A DNA stretch of 64,000 bases from Microbacterium halimionae (GCF_011761265.1 NZ_JAAOZB010000001.1:1612001-1676000); one strand, 5' to 3'; shown: positions 33,436 through 44,013, counted from the first letter of the stretch. A program made the numbers and translations. The notes: generated by a model not told the origin, from the sequence alone.

Positions 33436-33756
33436 ATGATTTTAGTTCGTCACGAAATTGGTGAAGTCCTACGTGACTTCCGCCAGCAAAAGGGACGCAC
33501 TCTCCGTCAGGTCGCCGGACGCGCAAGCGTCGCTCTCGGTTATCTCAGCGAAGTAGAGCGTGGTCAGAAAGAAGCATCGAGCGAAATTTTGGCGTCCGTC
33601 GCTGAAGCACTCGAGGTTCCTATCTCGATAATCATGCGTGAGGTGAGCGACCGGCTCTCTGTTCTCGAGGGCATGCCCACGTTCCCGGATGTTGTTCCGG
33701 ACGACTTGGTGGCGCTTGACGCCGAGCTTGCCGAGTCCGAACTTTCCCTCCACTGA
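33436..33756 (+). CDS. clgR: ClgR-type XRE family regulator
   Basis: A 106-residue protein with a Cro/C1 helix-turn-helix (IGEVLRDFRQQKGRTLRQVAGRASVALGYLSEVERGQKEAS, about 7-47). Size and position just after cinA fit ClgR, the actinobacterial activator of clp protease and stress genes. ATG 33436 follows an AGGAGGGGG Shine-Dalgarno. The 165-base gap upstream carries candidate -10 boxes (TAGATT 33359-33364; TAGCCT near 33383), with no clear ClgR box recognised. Confidence 0.82.
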   Translation: MILVRHEIGEVLRDFRQQKGRTLRQVAGRASVALGYLSEVERGQKEASSEILASVAEALEVPISIIMREVSDRLSVLEGMPTFPDVVPDDLVALDAELAESELSLH

Positions 33757-33762
33757 CGCTCG

Positions 33763-33987
33763 ATGCGTCGCAGCGAATTCGATCGCGCCGTTTCTGAAGA
33801 GTTCGGCGCACAAGCCCCAGTGCTGACGGCAGATCTCGTTCTGTCTTCAGCCGGTGGCCGGACGGCAGCACAGGCGCTTGGAGCCGGTGTGCCACCGCGT
33901 GAAGTCTGGCTCGCGCTGTGTGCTGAAACTGACGTACCCCTCAACCGGCGCTACGGTGCTGGCAGGCAAGAACCTCGTCGCCGCTAA
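33763..33987 (+). CDS. DUF3046 family protein
   Basis: A 74-residue protein matching DUF3046: MRRSEFDRAVSEEFG at the start, LVLSSAGGRTAAQAL in the middle, VPPREVWLALCAETDVP near the end. It is an actinobacterial family of unknown function found between clgR and recA. It starts six bases after the clgR stop, probably in the same transcript. Confidence 0.88.
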   Translation: MRRSEFDRAVSEEFGAQAPVLTADLVLSSAGGRTAAQALGAGVPPREVWLALCAETDVPLNRRYGAGRQEPRRR

Positions 33988-34018
33988 CGAGTCTGGATGC
34001 TCGATATTCGGCGTGTCG

Positions 34019-34048
34019 TCGAATATCTGTTCGATATCGGCATAGTCT
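34019..34048 (+). promoter_or_regulatory. LexA (SOS) box and -10 box of recA
   Basis: TCGAATATCTGTTCGA at 34019-34034 matches the actinobacterial SOS box TCGAAC-N4-GTTCGA at 11 of 12 defined positions. A TAGTCT -10 box follows at 34043-34048. The leader to recA is then about 175 nt. The rest of the 245-base gap holds no gene. Confidence 0.8.
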
Positions 34049-34232
34049 CCTGCACAGGTGATGTCCGAAAGATGTCGTTCACGTTTTGAAGGCCGTTCGA
34101 CGCAATGTCGGAGGCTCCTCGTAACGTGAACGACGTCATCGCGCATCACACGCCTTGTCGCAGCGTCCCACTCATCCGAGGGGGAGCGCGACAGCCTACA
34201 GGCGACACAGAAGCGAGCAAAAGGAGCACGTT

Positions 34233-35282
34233 ATGCCATCACCCGCAGACCGCGAGAAGGCCCTTGAGTCGGCCCTCGCCCAGATTGACCGTCAGTTTGG
34301 AAAAGGCTCGGTTATGCGACTGGGTAGCGACGATCGCGCGCCGGTCGAGGTCATCCCGACGGGCTCCATCGCCCTGGACGTCGCTCTCGGCGTCGGAGGA
34401 TTGCCGCGCGGACGCATTATCGAGATTTACGGGCCGGAGTCGTCGGGTAAAACGACACTTACGCTCCACGCCATCGCGAATGTGCAGCGTGCCGGTGGCA
34501 TTGCAGCGTTCGTTGATGCTGAGCATGCCCTCGACCCCGACTACGCGCAGAAGCTCGGCGTCGACATCGACCAGCTGCTCGTTTCTCAGCCAGACACCGG
34601 CGAGCAAGCACTGGAAATATCGGACATGCTCGTCCGCTCCGGAGCTGTAGACCTCGTCGTTATTGACTCCGTTGCCGCTCTCGTACCCAAGGCTGAGATC
34701 GAGGGCGAGATGGGAGATTCGCACGTCGGTCTCCAAGCGCGTTTGATGTCTCAGGCGCTTCGTAAGCTCACTGGTGGTCTCAACACAACGAACACGACCA
34801 TGATCTTCATCAACCAGCTGCGAGAGAAGATCGGTGTCTTCTTCGGCTCTCCCGAAACGACAGCCGGCGGTAAAGCTCTGAAGTTCTACGCATCGGTGCG
34901 ACTCGATATTCGTCGAATTGAGACTTTGAAAGATGGCACCGAGGCAGTGGGTAACCGGACGCGCGTCAAGGTTGTAAAGAACAAGATGGCGCCGCCGTTC
35001 AAGCAGGCCGAGTTCGACATTCTCTATGGCGTTGGTATCTCTCGAGAGGGCAGCCTGATCGACTTCGGCGTTGAGCACGCCATCGTGAAGAAGTCCGGGG
35101 CTTGGTACACCTACGAAGGTGAGCAGCTCGGACAGGGCAAGGAAAACGCGCGAAACTTCCTGCTGAAGAACCCCGATATGGCCAATGAGATCGAATCCAA
35201 GATCAAAGCGAAGCTCGGTATCGGTCAAGCCAAGGCCGAAGATGCTGCGGCAGACGAGCTTGCGGCTCGTCGTCCGGCATAG
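34233..35282 (+). CDS. recA: Recombinase RecA
   Basis: A 349-residue RecA for homologous recombination and SOS activation. Motifs: Walker A in [41 protein letters not shown] (Walker B) and [30 protein letters not shown] 34233 has AAGGAG seven bases upstream; the 26-codon extension upstream is leader. No intein is present. Its stop shares a base with the recX GTG. Confidence 0.99.
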   Translation: MPSPADREKALESALAQIDRQFGKGSVMRLGSDDRAPVEVIPTGSIALDVALGVGGLPRGRIIEIYGPESSGKTTLTLHAIANVQRAGGIAAFVDAEHALDPDYAQKLGVDIDQLLVSQPDTGEQALEISDMLVRSGAVDLVVIDSVAALVPKAEIEGEMGDSHVGLQARLMSQALRKLTGGLNTTNTTMIFINQLREKIGVFFGSPETTAGGKALKFYASVRLDIRRIETLKDGTEAVGNRTRVKVVKNKMAPPFKQAEFDILYGVGISREGSLIDFGVEHAIVKKSGAWYTYEGEQLGQGKENARNFLLKNPDMANEIESKIKAKLGIGQAKAEDAAADELAARRPA

Positions 35283-35956
35283 TGGTTCACTTTGTCGAAG
35301 ACGGGGGCGAGCAGGAATCGCTTGCCCCCGTCACACCCTTGTTTCGTGATCGTAGCTCCGACGCGTCTGTTGCGAAGTCACATGAGTCGCGAGAACGCCC
35401 AGCTCAACGAAACGTCTCTGGGGCTCTGAGCAAGTCTCGTGGTCAAAGCAACCGCAGCTCAAGTGACCGCCACCCAAATGACCCTGCGCCCGAAGCAACG
35501 AGCGCTACGGCAGAGAGTGCTCTCCTCCGAAAACTGCGTGCTCGTTCGCTCTCGATCCGGGAGGCGCGTGCGGTAATTGGCGCACATATCTCGGATGCTG
35601 ATGCGCAGCAAGAGTTGATTGATTCGTTTCTTGAGCGTGGATATCTCGATGATGCCGCTCTCGCTGAGCAGCTGATTTATTCCGGCACGGAGAGGAAGGG
35701 CCAGGGGCGTCGCGCAATTGCACAAACCATGATGCAACGCGGGATATCTCGCGACGTCTCCGATGCAGCGCTGGCCGCCCTTCCCGACGACGACGACGAT
35801 CGGGCCCTAGATTTCGCCCGCTCGAAGGCACGCTCGCTGCGTTCAGTTGAACGGCAGGCAGCGCTTCGCCGATTGGCTGGGCAGCTCGGCAGACGCGGGT
35901 TTCCAGGTAACGTCGCTCTTAGTGCAGCTCGTCAAGCACTGGATGAGCTCGAGTAG
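35282..35956 (+). CDS. recX: Regulatory protein RecX
   Basis: A 224-residue RecX that modulates RecA filaments. The first ~75 residues are polar and low-complexity; the conserved three-helix repeats follow (LRKLRARSLSIREARAVI, LIDSFLERGYLDDAALAEQLI, GQGRRAIAQTMMQRGIS and the C-terminal RRLAGQLGRRGFPGNVA). GTG 35282 overlaps the recA stop by one base, implying coupling. Confidence 0.92.
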   Translation: MVHFVEDGGEQESLAPVTPLFRDRSSDASVAKSHESRERPAQRNVSGALSKSRGQSNRSSSDRHPNDPAPEATSATAESALLRKLRARSLSIREARAVIGAHISDADAQQELIDSFLERGYLDDAALAEQLIYSGTERKGQGRRAIAQTMMQRGISRDVSDAALAALPDDDDDRALDFARSKARSLRSVERQAALRRLAGQLGRRGFPGNVALSAARQALDELE

Positions 35957-35997
35957 CGCGCAGGGTGCACTCGCGTGCCATAGCCGCATTCGGCTCG

Positions 35998-36003
35998 TAG
36001 AAT
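35998..36003 (+). promoter_or_regulatory. -10 box for miaB
   Basis: TAGAAT at 35998-36003 ends ten bases before ATG 36014 and covers the alternative ATG at 36002, so the downstream ATG is preferred. A GAGG in between could serve as a weak Shine-Dalgarno. Confidence 0.45.
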
Positions 36004-36013
36004 GAGGTACATC

Positions 36014-37564
36014 ATGACTTTCCCCTCGTCCGCTCCCACGCTGATTTCGCCCTCTGTTGCTGCCCACGATGCCAGCGGGCGTAAGCGCACGTACGAAGTG
36101 CGTACCTTCGGCTGTCAGATGAACGTGCACGACTCTGAGCGCCTCTCAGGCTCGCTCGAGAGCGCTGGGTATGTGAAGGCGGATGCTGGGAATGATCCGG
36201 ATGTCGTGATCATTAACACGTGCGCTGTCCGTGACAACGCAGCAGGAAAGCTCTACGGCACACTGGGCTACCTCAAATCTCGCAAAGACAAGCACGAGGG
36301 CATGCAGATAGCTGTGGGTGGGTGCCTCGCCCAAATGGACAAAGACACAGTGCTCGATAAGGCCCCGTGGGTTGATGTCGTCTTCGGTACCCACAACATG
36401 GGTTCACTGCCGACTCTGCTTGAGCGCGCGCGCCACAACGGCGAAGCGGAGCTCGAGATCCTGGAATCTCTCGAAGTTTTCCCATCGACGTTGCCGACGA
36501 AGCGTGATTCAGTGTCGAGCGGATGGGTGTCCATCTCGGTCGGATGCAATAACACCTGTACTTTCTGCATCGTTCCGAGCTTGCGAGGTAAAGAGAAAGA
36601 CCGTCGACCCGGCGATATCCTCAATGAGATCCGTCTGCTCGTTGAAGATGGCGCTGTAGAGGTCACGCTCCTCGGCCAAAATGTGAACTCGTATGGCGTC
36701 GAGTTCGGCGACCGTTCCGCGTTTGGAAAGCTCTTACGAGCGGCGGGCGAGATCGAAGGCCTAGAGCGAATTCGATTTACAAGCCCCCACCCGGCAGCTT
36801 TCACCGATGACGTTATCGACGCGATGGCTGAGACTCCTGCTGTGATGCCGTCGCTTCACATGCCCCTGCAATCGGGGAGCGACCGGATTTTGAAAGAGAT
36901 GCGGCGCTCTTACCGAAGTTCGAAGTTCCTCGGCATCCTTGACCGTGTGCGTGACCGCATTCCTAACGCTGCGATTACCACGGACATTATCGTTGGCTTC
37001 CCTGGCGAGACAGAGGAAGACTTCGAAGAGACGATGCGCGTGGTGGAGCAGTCACGCTTTGCGAGCGCCTTCACCTTCCAGTACTCGATTCGTGAGGGCA
37101 CACCGGCCGCAACGATGCCGGACCAGGTGCCGAAAGATGTTGTTCAGCAGCGCTTCGAAAGGTTGGCAGCGCTACAAGATCGCATTTGCCTCGAAGAGAA
37201 TCAGCTTCAGGTAGGCCGAACGGTCGAGGTTCTCGTTTCGAAGAGCGAGGGCAAGAAGGATTCCGAGACTCACCGTCTGACGGGCCGAGCCGAAGATAAC
37301 CGCCTTGTGCACTTCGAACTACCTCCTCACTCCGACCAGCCTCGTCCGGGCGATGTGGTGTCTGTAGAGATTACTCACGCGGCGCCCTTCCATCTGCTGG
37401 CTGATTCACTCGACGGTGCTCCTTTGCGCATCCGTCGCACGCGCGCCGGCGATGCGTGGGACCGAAACCAGGCCGATTCGTGTGCGGTTCCTGCGAGCCC
37501 CGGGCAGTCGGGTGGATCGGGCGCGGTTTCGCTAGGGCTCCCCACGCTTCGAATTGGCGTGTGA
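36014..37564 (+). CDS. miaB: tRNA-2-methylthio-N6-dimethylallyladenosine synthase
   Basis: A 516-residue radical-SAM methylthiotransferase modifying A37 of tRNAs. The N-terminal UPF0004 domain has the cluster cysteines in [15 protein letters not shown] and VGGCLAQ. The radical SAM motif is [13 protein letters not shown] near residue 176. A TRAM domain follows near 390-460. The last ~55 residues are extra and variable. The stop overlaps the miaA start (GTGA). Confidence 0.95.
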   Translation: MTFPSSAPTLISPSVAAHDASGRKRTYEVRTFGCQMNVHDSERLSGSLESAGYVKADAGNDPDVVIINTCAVRDNAAGKLYGTLGYLKSRKDKHEGMQIAVGGCLAQMDKDTVLDKAPWVDVVFGTHNMGSLPTLLERARHNGEAELEILESLEVFPSTLPTKRDSVSSGWVSISVGCNNTCTFCIVPSLRGKEKDRRPGDILNEIRLLVEDGAVEVTLLGQNVNSYGVEFGDRSAFGKLLRAAGEIEGLERIRFTSPHPAAFTDDVIDAMAETPAVMPSLHMPLQSGSDRILKEMRRSYRSSKFLGILDRVRDRIPNAAITTDIIVGFPGETEEDFEETMRVVEQSRFASAFTFQYSIREGTPAATMPDQVPKDVVQQRFERLAALQDRICLEENQLQVGRTVEVLVSKSEGKKDSETHRLTGRAEDNRLVHFELPPHSDQPRPGDVVSVEITHAAPFHLLADSLDGAPLRIRRTRAGDAWDRNQADSCAVPASPGQSGGSGAVSLGLPTLRIGV

Positions 37565-38484
37565 GCCTTCCTCCGTCGCCACGGCTTTGGGTAGTCGTTG
37601 GTGCAACTGGTACCGGTAAGACGCGTCTGTCTCTCGACCTTGCAGATGCGCTCCAAGAGCACGGCCGACCATCCGAGATCGTCAACGCTGACGCCATGCA
37701 GCTCTATCGCGGAATGGATATCGGCACCGCAAAGATCTCGGATGCAGAGCGCCGAGGCATCCCGCATCACCTCTTTGACGTTCTCGACGTCACGCAGGAA
37801 GCCGCAGTCGCCTGGTTTCAAGACACCGCACGAGCCACGATCGCTGAGATCCATTCCCGCGGTGCTGACGCTGTTTTTGTCGGTGGGTCGGGGCTCTATG
37901 TCTCGAGCGTTGTCTACGATTTTCGCTTTCCGCCGCGGGACGAAGGCATCCGCGCTCGACTTGAAGCAGAGCTTCTCGCGAGGGGCCCCGGGGTGCTTTT
38001 TGATCGGCTTCGCGACCTCGACCCCGTGACTGCAGACCGAGTGGATCCCCGCAACGGGCGACGCGTTGTGCGGGCTCTGGAAGTCATTGAGCTGGGGGAG
38101 CGGACGCACGGGGCGGCATTGCCGGAAGAACCCGCGCTTTGGCATCCGGAGACGACCCTCGTGGGTGTTTCCGTGCCTCGCGCTGAGCTGGTCGAGCGGT
38201 TGGATGAACGAGTCGCGGCTATGTGGCGCGATGGATTAGTGGCGGAGGCGTCGAAGTTGCGCGACGTCGGGCTAGAAGACGGCGTAACCGCAGGCAGGGC
38301 TATTGGGTACGCGCAGGCATTGGCACAGTTGCGTGGCGAAAAGTCAGAGGCCGACGCAATAGCTGAGACGCAGGCGCTCACGCGGCGGTACGCGCGGCGC
38401 CAGGTGTCGTGGTTCAAGCGTCTCTCGGGTGTGCAATGGGTCACCCCCGACTTTGATGCTGCAGAGCTGGTGAATCAACAGTGA
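37561..38484 (+). CDS. miaA: tRNA dimethylallyltransferase
   Basis: A 307-residue enzyme that prenylates A37 of tRNA, the step before MiaB. P-loop [11 protein letters not shown] near residue 13, [23 protein letters not shown] and GGSGLYV are all present. GTG 37561 overlaps the miaB stop; the longer upstream frame lies inside miaB. Its own stop overlaps the GNAT gene (GTGA), so miaB-miaA-GNAT are coupled. Confidence 0.95.
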   Translation: MSLPPSPRLWVVVGATGTGKTRLSLDLADALQEHGRPSEIVNADAMQLYRGMDIGTAKISDAERRGIPHHLFDVLDVTQEAAVAWFQDTARATIAEIHSRGADAVFVGGSGLYVSSVVYDFRFPPRDEGIRARLEAELLARGPGVLFDRLRDLDPVTADRVDPRNGRRVVRALEVIELGERTHGAALPEEPALWHPETTLVGVSVPRAELVERLDERVAAMWRDGLVAEASKLRDVGLEDGVTAGRAIGYAQALAQLRGEKSEADAIAETQALTRRYARRQVSWFKRLSGVQWVTPDFDAAELVNQQ

Positions 38485-38903
38485 CCGTCGAGATTCGCGC
38501 TTTTGCCCCTGGCGACCTCGAACCTGTCATTGCTCTGTGGGAAGAGGCCGAATTAACTCGGCCATGGAATGACCCACGCAAGGACATCGAGCGAAAGCTC
38601 GCCGTGCAGCCTGAGCTCTTCCTCGTCGCAGAGCGCGAAGGAAAAGTCGTCGGCACAGTTATGGCGGGTTACGACGGACATCGAGGTTGGCTGTACTACC
38701 TCGCAAGTTCTCGTCAGTATCGTGGCTCTGGTATCGGCCGGGCGCTGGTCACTGAGGCGGAAGAACGGTTACTTGCGATGGGATGCCCAAAGGTGCAACT
38801 GATGGTGCGGCCAGAGAACGCAGGAGCCCGTGGTTTTTATGGTGCCCTCGGGTACGAGGCATTCGACGTATGGTCTACCGGCAAGCGGCTAATCGCCGAC
38901 TGA
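38481..38903 (+). CDS. GNAT acetyltransferase (YpeA-like)
   Basis: A 140-residue GNAT fold protein closely resembling E. coli Ype[63 protein letters not shown] in outline, and a closing GKRLI. The acetyl-CoA loop [12 protein letters not shown] is intact. The substrate is unknown. It is coupled to miaA through GTGA. Confidence 0.88.
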   Translation: MTVEIRAFAPGDLEPVIALWEEAELTRPWNDPRKDIERKLAVQPELFLVAEREGKVVGTVMAGYDGHRGWLYYLASSRQYRGSGIGRALVTEAEERLLAMGCPKVQLMVRPENAGARGFYGALGYEAFDVWSTGKRLIAD

Positions 38904-38953
38904 TACGCGCGCTGAATGCGAGAGGCCGCCACGTGGCTCTCGAAGGAGCGGCC

Positions 38954-38959
38954 TAGAAT
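38954..38959 (+). promoter_or_regulatory. -10 box for dapF (leaderless)
   Basis: TAGAAT six bases before ATG 38966, with no Shine-Dalgarno between. Confidence 0.55.
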
Positions 38960-38965
38960 TGATGG

Positions 38966-39817
38966 ATGCCACACACCATCGCGTTTACGAAAGGCCACGG
39001 CACCGGAAACGATTTCGTGATCGTGGCCGACCCCGACGGCTCACTCGCTCTGTCTGACGCGCAGGTGGCAGCGCTGTGTGATCGACATTTCGGTATCGGC
39101 GCCGATGGTCTCTTGCGGGTCGTGCGCACCTCAGCGATTGCTGAGGGCGCAGCGTACGCGTCTGCTGCCGAGTGGTTCATGGACTATCGCAATGCGGACG
39201 GTTCGGCCGCCGAGATGTGCGGAAACGGCATCCGAGTTTTTGCTCGCTATCTCGCGGATCATGGCTTCGCCGAGATTGACGAGACGCCGATTGCGACACG
39301 CGATGGAGTGAAAATTCTGCGGCGCCACGAGCGCGGCTTCGAAGTGGATTTGGGGCGCTGGGTAGTCGAGGACGCAGAGTACCGCGTGCGCGCCAAGGGT
39401 CTAGACGTCGCTCGTCCAGGTCTTGGCATCGACGTGGGAAATCCGCACGTCGTCGTGGCGCTTCCCGCTGACAGCGACCTCGATGGACTCGACCTGACGT
39501 ACCGACCGATCCTTGATCCGGATCCATCGGCGGGCGCGAATGTCGAGTTTGTTGTGCCTGCTGACCCGCTTGTTCAGCACGGTGTTGGGTCCCTGCGAAT
39601 GCGCGTGTTCGAGAGAGGCGTTGGCGAGACGCTCAGCTGCGGAACCGGAGTCGCGGCGAGCGCACTCGCTGTTCACCACTGGGCGGGTCCGGCCGCTCCC
39701 GATAGCTGGCGCGTTGACGTTCCGGGCGGCACGCTCGCGGTCCGCATGGCCGATGGACACGTTCATCTCGCTGGCCCGGCGACCTTGGTGTACTCGGGCC
39801 AGATCACTCTCGCCTGA
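38966..39817 (+). CDS. dapF: Diaminopimelate epimerase
   Basis: A 283-residue epimerase converting LL- to meso-diaminopimelate for peptidoglycan and lysine. Both catalytic cysteines are present: [13 protein letters not shown] (about residue 80) and [13 protein letters not shown] (about 226). It opens [14 protein letters not shown] as usual. The stop lies four bases from that of the convergent methyltransferase. Confidence 0.96.
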   Translation: MPHTIAFTKGHGTGNDFVIVADPDGSLALSDAQVAALCDRHFGIGADGLLRVVRTSAIAEGAAYASAAEWFMDYRNADGSAAEMCGNGIRVFARYLADHGFAEIDETPIATRDGVKILRRHERGFEVDLGRWVVEDAEYRVRAKGLDVARPGLGIDVGNPHVVVALPADSDLDGLDLTYRPILDPDPSAGANVEFVVPADPLVQHGVGSLRMRVFERGVGETLSCGTGVAASALAVHHWAGPAAPDSWRVDVPGGTLAVRMADGHVHLAGPATLVYSGQITLA

Positions 39818-39821
39818 CGAC

Positions 39822-40463
39822 TCAGAGAAGAGAAATCGGCTCGGTCGGAGGCGAACCGTGCCTGCGTATTTTGAGCACTCGGTAGCCTTTGCCTGTCGCC
39901 GCCCGGTGAACACTGAAGCCCTCGTGAAAGCTTGCTGCGATCCAGCGCTGGAGTGAGTCTGAGCCGAGATTTCGCTGCACAACGAGCCAGGCGTCTGACT
40001 TCTCGTCGAGTCGTGGAATCCAGCGCTCGAGCAGGCTATGAAGTTCGTTCTTTCCCACTCGAATCGGAGGGTTTGAACGGATGCTGCGAAATGACACATC
40101 CTCGGGAACATCGCCGGGCTTTACGGCGTTGACGTTAGAGAGGCCGAGGGCCTCAGCATTCCTTCGGACGAGATCAAGTGCACGCTCATTGACGTCGACA
40201 GCCCACACCGTGGCGTGAGGTGACTCAATCGCAAGTGAGAGTGCGATCGGACCCCAGCCGCAGCCGAGGTCGAGAAGGTTACCGCCTGATGGTGCAGGCG
40301 GGGTGTGCGCGAACAGCACCGCCGTCCCGGTGTCTAGCCGGTCGGGACTGAAGATGCCACCAGCGGTGGTGAGTTCGACGTCGCGTCCGGCGAGGGTGAC
40401 TTTGAGAGTGCGAAGTTTCTCGGGACTGGCAGGCGACGCGCTGAAATAGTGGTCGCTCGACAT
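39822..40463 (-). CDS. Class I SAM methyltransferase (RsmC/RlmG-like)
   Basis: A 213-residue methyltransferase with the SAM loop LLDLGCGWGPIALSLA near residue 63 and NPPIR, the NPPF/Y-type motif of N-methylating enzymes that modify rRNA guanines. It opens DHYFSASPAS like the C-terminal domain of RsmC, so 16S rRNA is a plausible target. ATG 40463 has a TACGAT -10 box six bases upstream; the longer frame upstream has no similarity. Confidence 0.85.
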   Translation of the reverse strand: MSSDHYFSASPASPEKLRTLKVTLAGRDVELTTAGGIFSPDRLDTGTAVLFAHTPPAPSGGNLLDLGCGWGPIALSLAIESPHATVWAVDVNERALDLVRRNAEALGLSNVNAVKPGDVPEDVSFRSIRSNPPIRVGKNELHSLLERWIPRLDEKSDAWLVVQRNLGSDSLQRWIAASFHEGFSVHRAATGKGYRVLKIRRHGSPPTEPISLL

Positions 40464-40469
40464 TCTGAG

Positions 40470-40475
40470 ATCGTA
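40470..40475 (-). promoter_or_regulatory. -10 box for the methyltransferase gene
   Basis: TACGAT on the minus strand, six bases before ATG 40463; leaderless spacing. The divergent hflX promoter (TAAAGT at 40503-40508) lies nearby. Confidence 0.5.
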
Positions 40476-40567
40476 TCGGAGGACACCGCCATTGCGGGAA
40501 GCTAAAGTTGAAGAAGGCCGAAATACGCAGAGACATCCGCGCTGTCGGCTACTGGTGAAAGGACACA

Positions 40568-42091
40568 ATGACGCAGACGTCTGACGTCACAGGCTCTGAG
40601 AACGAGCGCATCGATGCGGTAGACCGCGTTCTCGCCCGTTCAGAGGGGCGCGCTGGTTTGCACACCTTCGGGAGCGCGCAAGCGCTCCAAGCGGCCGGTA
40701 CGGCCAACTACGGCGACTCTGACGGCGACCAGTGGGATCGCGAAGAGCGCGCTGCGCTTCGTCGGGTCCCGGGGCTCTCTACCGAGCTGCAAGACGTTAC
40801 TGAGGTTGAATACCGGCAGTTGCGTCTAGAGAATGTCGTTCTTGTCGGCGTTCACCCACAGGGTCAACAGCAGGATGCCGAAAACTCGCTTCGTGAACTC
40901 GCGGCACTCGCCGAAACTGCGGGAGCTGTTGTGCTCGACGGTCTGCTGCAGCGTCGCCCCCACCCCGATCCAGCAACATACGTCGGTCGGGGTAAGGCCG
41001 AAGAGCTTCGCGGCGTTGTCGCCGCCGTCGGCGCTGACACCGTGATCGCCGATACCGAACTCGCACCGAGCCAGCGCCGCGCGCTCGAGGATGTTGTGAA
41101 GGTCAAGGTCATCGATCGCACGACTGTGATCCTCGACATCTTCAGCCAGCATGCGAAGAGCCGCGAGGGTAAGGCGCAGGTCGAACTTGCGCAGCTCGAG
41201 TACCTGCTGCCCCGCCTACGTGGTTGGGGTGACTCCATGAGCCGTCAAGCGGGTGGCCAGGTGGGTGCCGGCGGTGCCGGAATGGGATCCCGTGGCCCCG
41301 GTGAGACAAAGATCGAACTCGACCGTCGCCGCATCCGTACCCGTATGGCACTTTTGCGCCGCCAGATTCGCGACTTCGGACCGGGTCGCGATGCGAAACG
41401 CGCCGAGCGCAAGCGCAACACGATCCCGTCTGTTGCGATCGCCGGGTACACCAACGCCGGAAAATCGAGCCTCCTCAATCGCCTCACAAGCGCTGGCGTG
41501 CTCGTAGAAAATGCGTTGTTCGCCACACTGGATGCCACTGTGCGGCGTGCTGAGGCATCCGATGGTCGTATCTATACGCTGACCGACACCGTGGGTTTTG
41601 TGCGAAATCTGCCGCATCAACTGGTCGAAGCGTTTCGCTCGACGCTCGAAGAGGTGGGCGATGCGGATGTGATCGTGCACGTCGTTGACGGTTCTCACCC
41701 CGACCCTGGTGCGCAGCTCGCGACGGTGCGCGACGTGCTCGGCGATGTGGGGGCGCGCTCAACGAACGAGCTGGTTGTGTTCAACAAGGCAGACCTTCTC
41801 GATGACGACGAGCGACTGATACTGCGTGGTCTTGCTGCAGATGCATACTTCGTTTCTTCGCGGACAGGCGAGGGCATTGATACGCTCCGTGCCGCGATTG
41901 AAGAAGCGCTGCCGCTGCCTGCCGTTGAAGTACACGCGCTGGTTCCGTACGACCGTGGCGAGCTTGTTTCTGCGGTGCACGAAACTGGCTTGATTATCAC
42001 CGAGGAGCACCACAACGAGGGCACGCTCTTGCACGCGCATGTTTCTGCGCGGCTCGCGGCAGACCTTTCTGCCTTTGCGCTCCAGCCCTAG
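40568..42091 (+). CDS. hflX: GTPase HflX
   Basis: A 507-residue ribosome-associated GTPase that rescues stalled ribosomes. It has the N-terminal HflX domain (HPDPATYVGRGKAEEL near 137), the glycine-rich GGQVGAGGAGMGSRGPGE region, and the G domain with GYTNAGKSSLLN, DTVGFVRNLP and NKADLL. The first ~75 residues are a variable extension. AAAGGA precedes ATG 40568. Its last four bases overlap the convergent peptidase gene. Confidence 0.95.
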   Translation: MTQTSDVTGSENERIDAVDRVLARSEGRAGLHTFGSAQALQAAGTANYGDSDGDQWDREERAALRRVPGLSTELQDVTEVEYRQLRLENVVLVGVHPQGQQQDAENSLRELAALAETAGAVVLDGLLQRRPHPDPATYVGRGKAEELRGVVAAVGADTVIADTELAPSQRRALEDVVKVKVIDRTTVILDIFSQHAKSREGKAQVELAQLEYLLPRLRGWGDSMSRQAGGQVGAGGAGMGSRGPGETKIELDRRRIRTRMALLRRQIRDFGPGRDAKRAERKRNTIPSVAIAGYTNAGKSSLLNRLTSAGVLVENALFATLDATVRRAEASDGRIYTLTDTVGFVRNLPHQLVEAFRSTLEEVGDADVIVHVVDGSHPDPGAQLATVRDVLGDVGARSTNELVVFNKADLLDDDERLILRGLAADAYFVSSRTGEGIDTLRAAIEEALPLPAVEVHALVPYDRGELVSAVHETGLIITEEHHNEGTLLHAHVSARLAADLSAFALQP

Positions 42092-44013
42092 GAAAGTTCG
42101 ATCGGCGGCACGCCGGTGGGTGTGAAACCGAAGACACTGCCCAGAAACGCTACTTCTTTCTCCAGCGAGTCAACGATCGTTTCTTGACGTCGAAAACCGT
42201 GCCCTTCGCCTTCGTAAAGCACGTAAGCGAGAGGGATGCCGCGGGCTCGAAGCGCGTCGCGGATCGCTTCGGCTTGAGACGGCGGTACGACGGCATCATC
42301 TGTTCCTTGCAGGATGAGCATGGGCGCCGTAAAACCGTCGACGTGAGATAGCGGCGAGCGCTCTCTGTACAGCTCATCAGCTCCGGGCAGCGGGCCGATC
42401 AGGCCATCAAGGTATCGGGCCTCGAAGTCGTGCGTGTCTGTCGCAAGGGTGCGCGCGTCACCGACGCCGTAGCGCGAAATACCCGCAGTGAAGACATCCG
42501 TTCGAGCCAGCGCTGAAAGCACTGTCCACCCTCCAGCTGAGCCGCCCTCGATAGCGAGCCGGCGTGGATCAGCGCGGCCGCTATCGGCCAGACCGGATGC
42601 GGCGGCGGCCACGTCTTGAACATCGACAACACCCCACTGGCCACGCAGCCGTTCGCGGTACGCACGCCCGTAACCGGTTGAACCGCCGTAGTTGACGTCG
42701 AGCACTCCGATGCCGCGTGATGTGAAGTACATGATCTTCGACGAGACGGCACCACCGACATGACTCGTGGGTCCGCCGTGAACGAAGACTACGTACGGGG
42801 GTAGTTCGCCGTTCGGTGGCGACACATCGGGATTGTGGGGCGGGTAGTCGAACGCGTGAACGAGCCCACGCGCGCTTGCGAAAGACACGGCTCGCGGCTC
42901 TGGCATCCATTCTTCGGCGACTCCTGCGGCGCCACCCGCGACAGCGATGCATGTGCCAGCATCAACATCTACGAGCCACACCCCCGACGCAACTTGCGCA
43001 CCTGAACCAGTGATCAGAACCTGTGACCCCTGACCGTCTTCGATATTGAGCTGCGACGACAACGGCAGTTCTAGCGCGCGCTCTGTCGACGTCTTCTGAT
43101 CGATCACGAATACTTCGTCTGCACCGTTCGTTCGGAGCGACACTATGCGTTCGTTATCAAGCATCGTGAACCAACGGGCGCCGAGCACCCAGAGCCCGCC
43201 GCCGGTGTCAGCGTCCGCCGAGGCGAGCGGCTCTGGTTCCTGGCCTAGCCGGTATCTCCAGAGATTCCAGCGCCCTGTCGGATCGTCGCAGAATATGACT
43301 TCGTCAGCGGCACTCCACACTGGCTGGAGGGGTGCTGAACCGTTGCCTCCTGCAGCGACGATCGTAGTGCCCTTGTCAGCGCCCGCCAGCGTTGTCAGAC
43401 GGAGTGTGGTCTGGTCCCACGGCATATCGGGATGGTCCCAGCCGATCCAGGCGAGTTGCGTGCCATCCGGAGATAGCGAGGGTTGAGCTGCAAAATCACA
43501 GCCCGACGCGAGCACCTGTAGTTCGCTTGCCTCACGAGCGGCCGTGCCGTCGAGGGGGATGGCGACAATGTCGCGCGCAGGGATATCGATCGCATCGCTG
43601 TGCCGTTCGCGCACGGCGAGCAGAACGCCTGCCTCGAAGCGGAGACCTCCGAATCGGGTTCCTTCTTCAATTGGAGTCAGTGGCACAGGTGTGTCTCCAG
43701 GCTTCACCGCCCACACTCGGTCGTCGGAGCGCTCGCTGAAGAGAAGAGTTCCGTCCGACGTCGCCGTCCACGCGGCGCCACCGTATTCGTGAACGCGAGA
43801 ACGCGCGTTCCAGGGCGCGGGCAGGAGTTCTTCCACCGTGTCATCGGCGCGTCTGCGTCGAACTGTCGTCCGTCCGCCCTCGTCTGGCAGACCTTGGCCC
43901 CACCAGATCTCGTTGCCGACGAAGCGTGCACCGTCAAAACGAGATGATGAGGCTGCGGCATCAGCCGCGCTGAGCGGAGAAGGCCATGTGCCGTAGGGGA
44001 GCGTTTCAGTCAA
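42088..44013 (-). CDS. S9 family peptidase (prolyl oligopeptidase-like)
   Basis: A 641-residue serine peptidase: an N-terminal beta-propeller (about 20-370) and a C-terminal alpha/beta hydrolase. The catalytic triad is visible: Ser in EGGSAGGW (about 490), Asp in GTDDAVVPP (about 573) and His in GEGHGF (about 604). No signal peptide, so it is probably cytosolic and cleaves small peptides. The start is TTG 44013, directly abutting the stop of the upstream membrane protein gene (TAATTG), which points to coupling in the lexA operon. Confidence 0.9.
   Translation of the reverse strand: MTETLPYGTWPSPLSAADAAASSSRFDGARFVGNEIWWGQGLPDEGGRTTVRRRRADDTVEELLPAPWNARSRVHEYGGAAWTATSDGTLLFSERSDDRVWAVKPGDTPVPLTPIEEGTRFGGLRFEAGVLLAVRERHSDAIDIPARDIVAIPLDGTAAREASELQVLASGCDFAAQPSLSPDGTQLAWIGWDHPDMPWDQTTLRLTTLAGADKGTTIVAAGGNGSAPLQPVWSAADEVIFCDDPTGRWNLWRYRLGQEPEPLASADADTGGGLWVLGARWFTMLDNERIVSLRTNGADEVFVIDQKTSTERALELPLSSQLNIEDGQGSQVLITGSGAQVASGVWLVDVDAGTCIAVAGGAAGVAEEWMPEPRAVSFASARGLVHAFDYPPHNPDVSPPNGELPPYVVFVHGGPTSHVGGAVSSKIMYFTSRGIGVLDVNYGGSTGYGRAYRERLRGQWGVVDVQDVAAAASGLADSGRADPRRLAIEGGSAGGWTVLSALARTDVFTAGISRYGVGDARTLATDTHDFEARYLDGLIGPLPGADELYRERSPLSHVDGFTAPMLILQGTDDAVVPPSQAEAIRDALRARGIPLAYVLYEGEGHGFRRQETIVDSLEKEVAFLGSVFGFTPTGVPPIELS

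Noticed and set aside
36002-36013. Earlier ATG for miaB
   Set aside because: It overlaps the TAGAAT -10 box, so it would lie before the transcription start.
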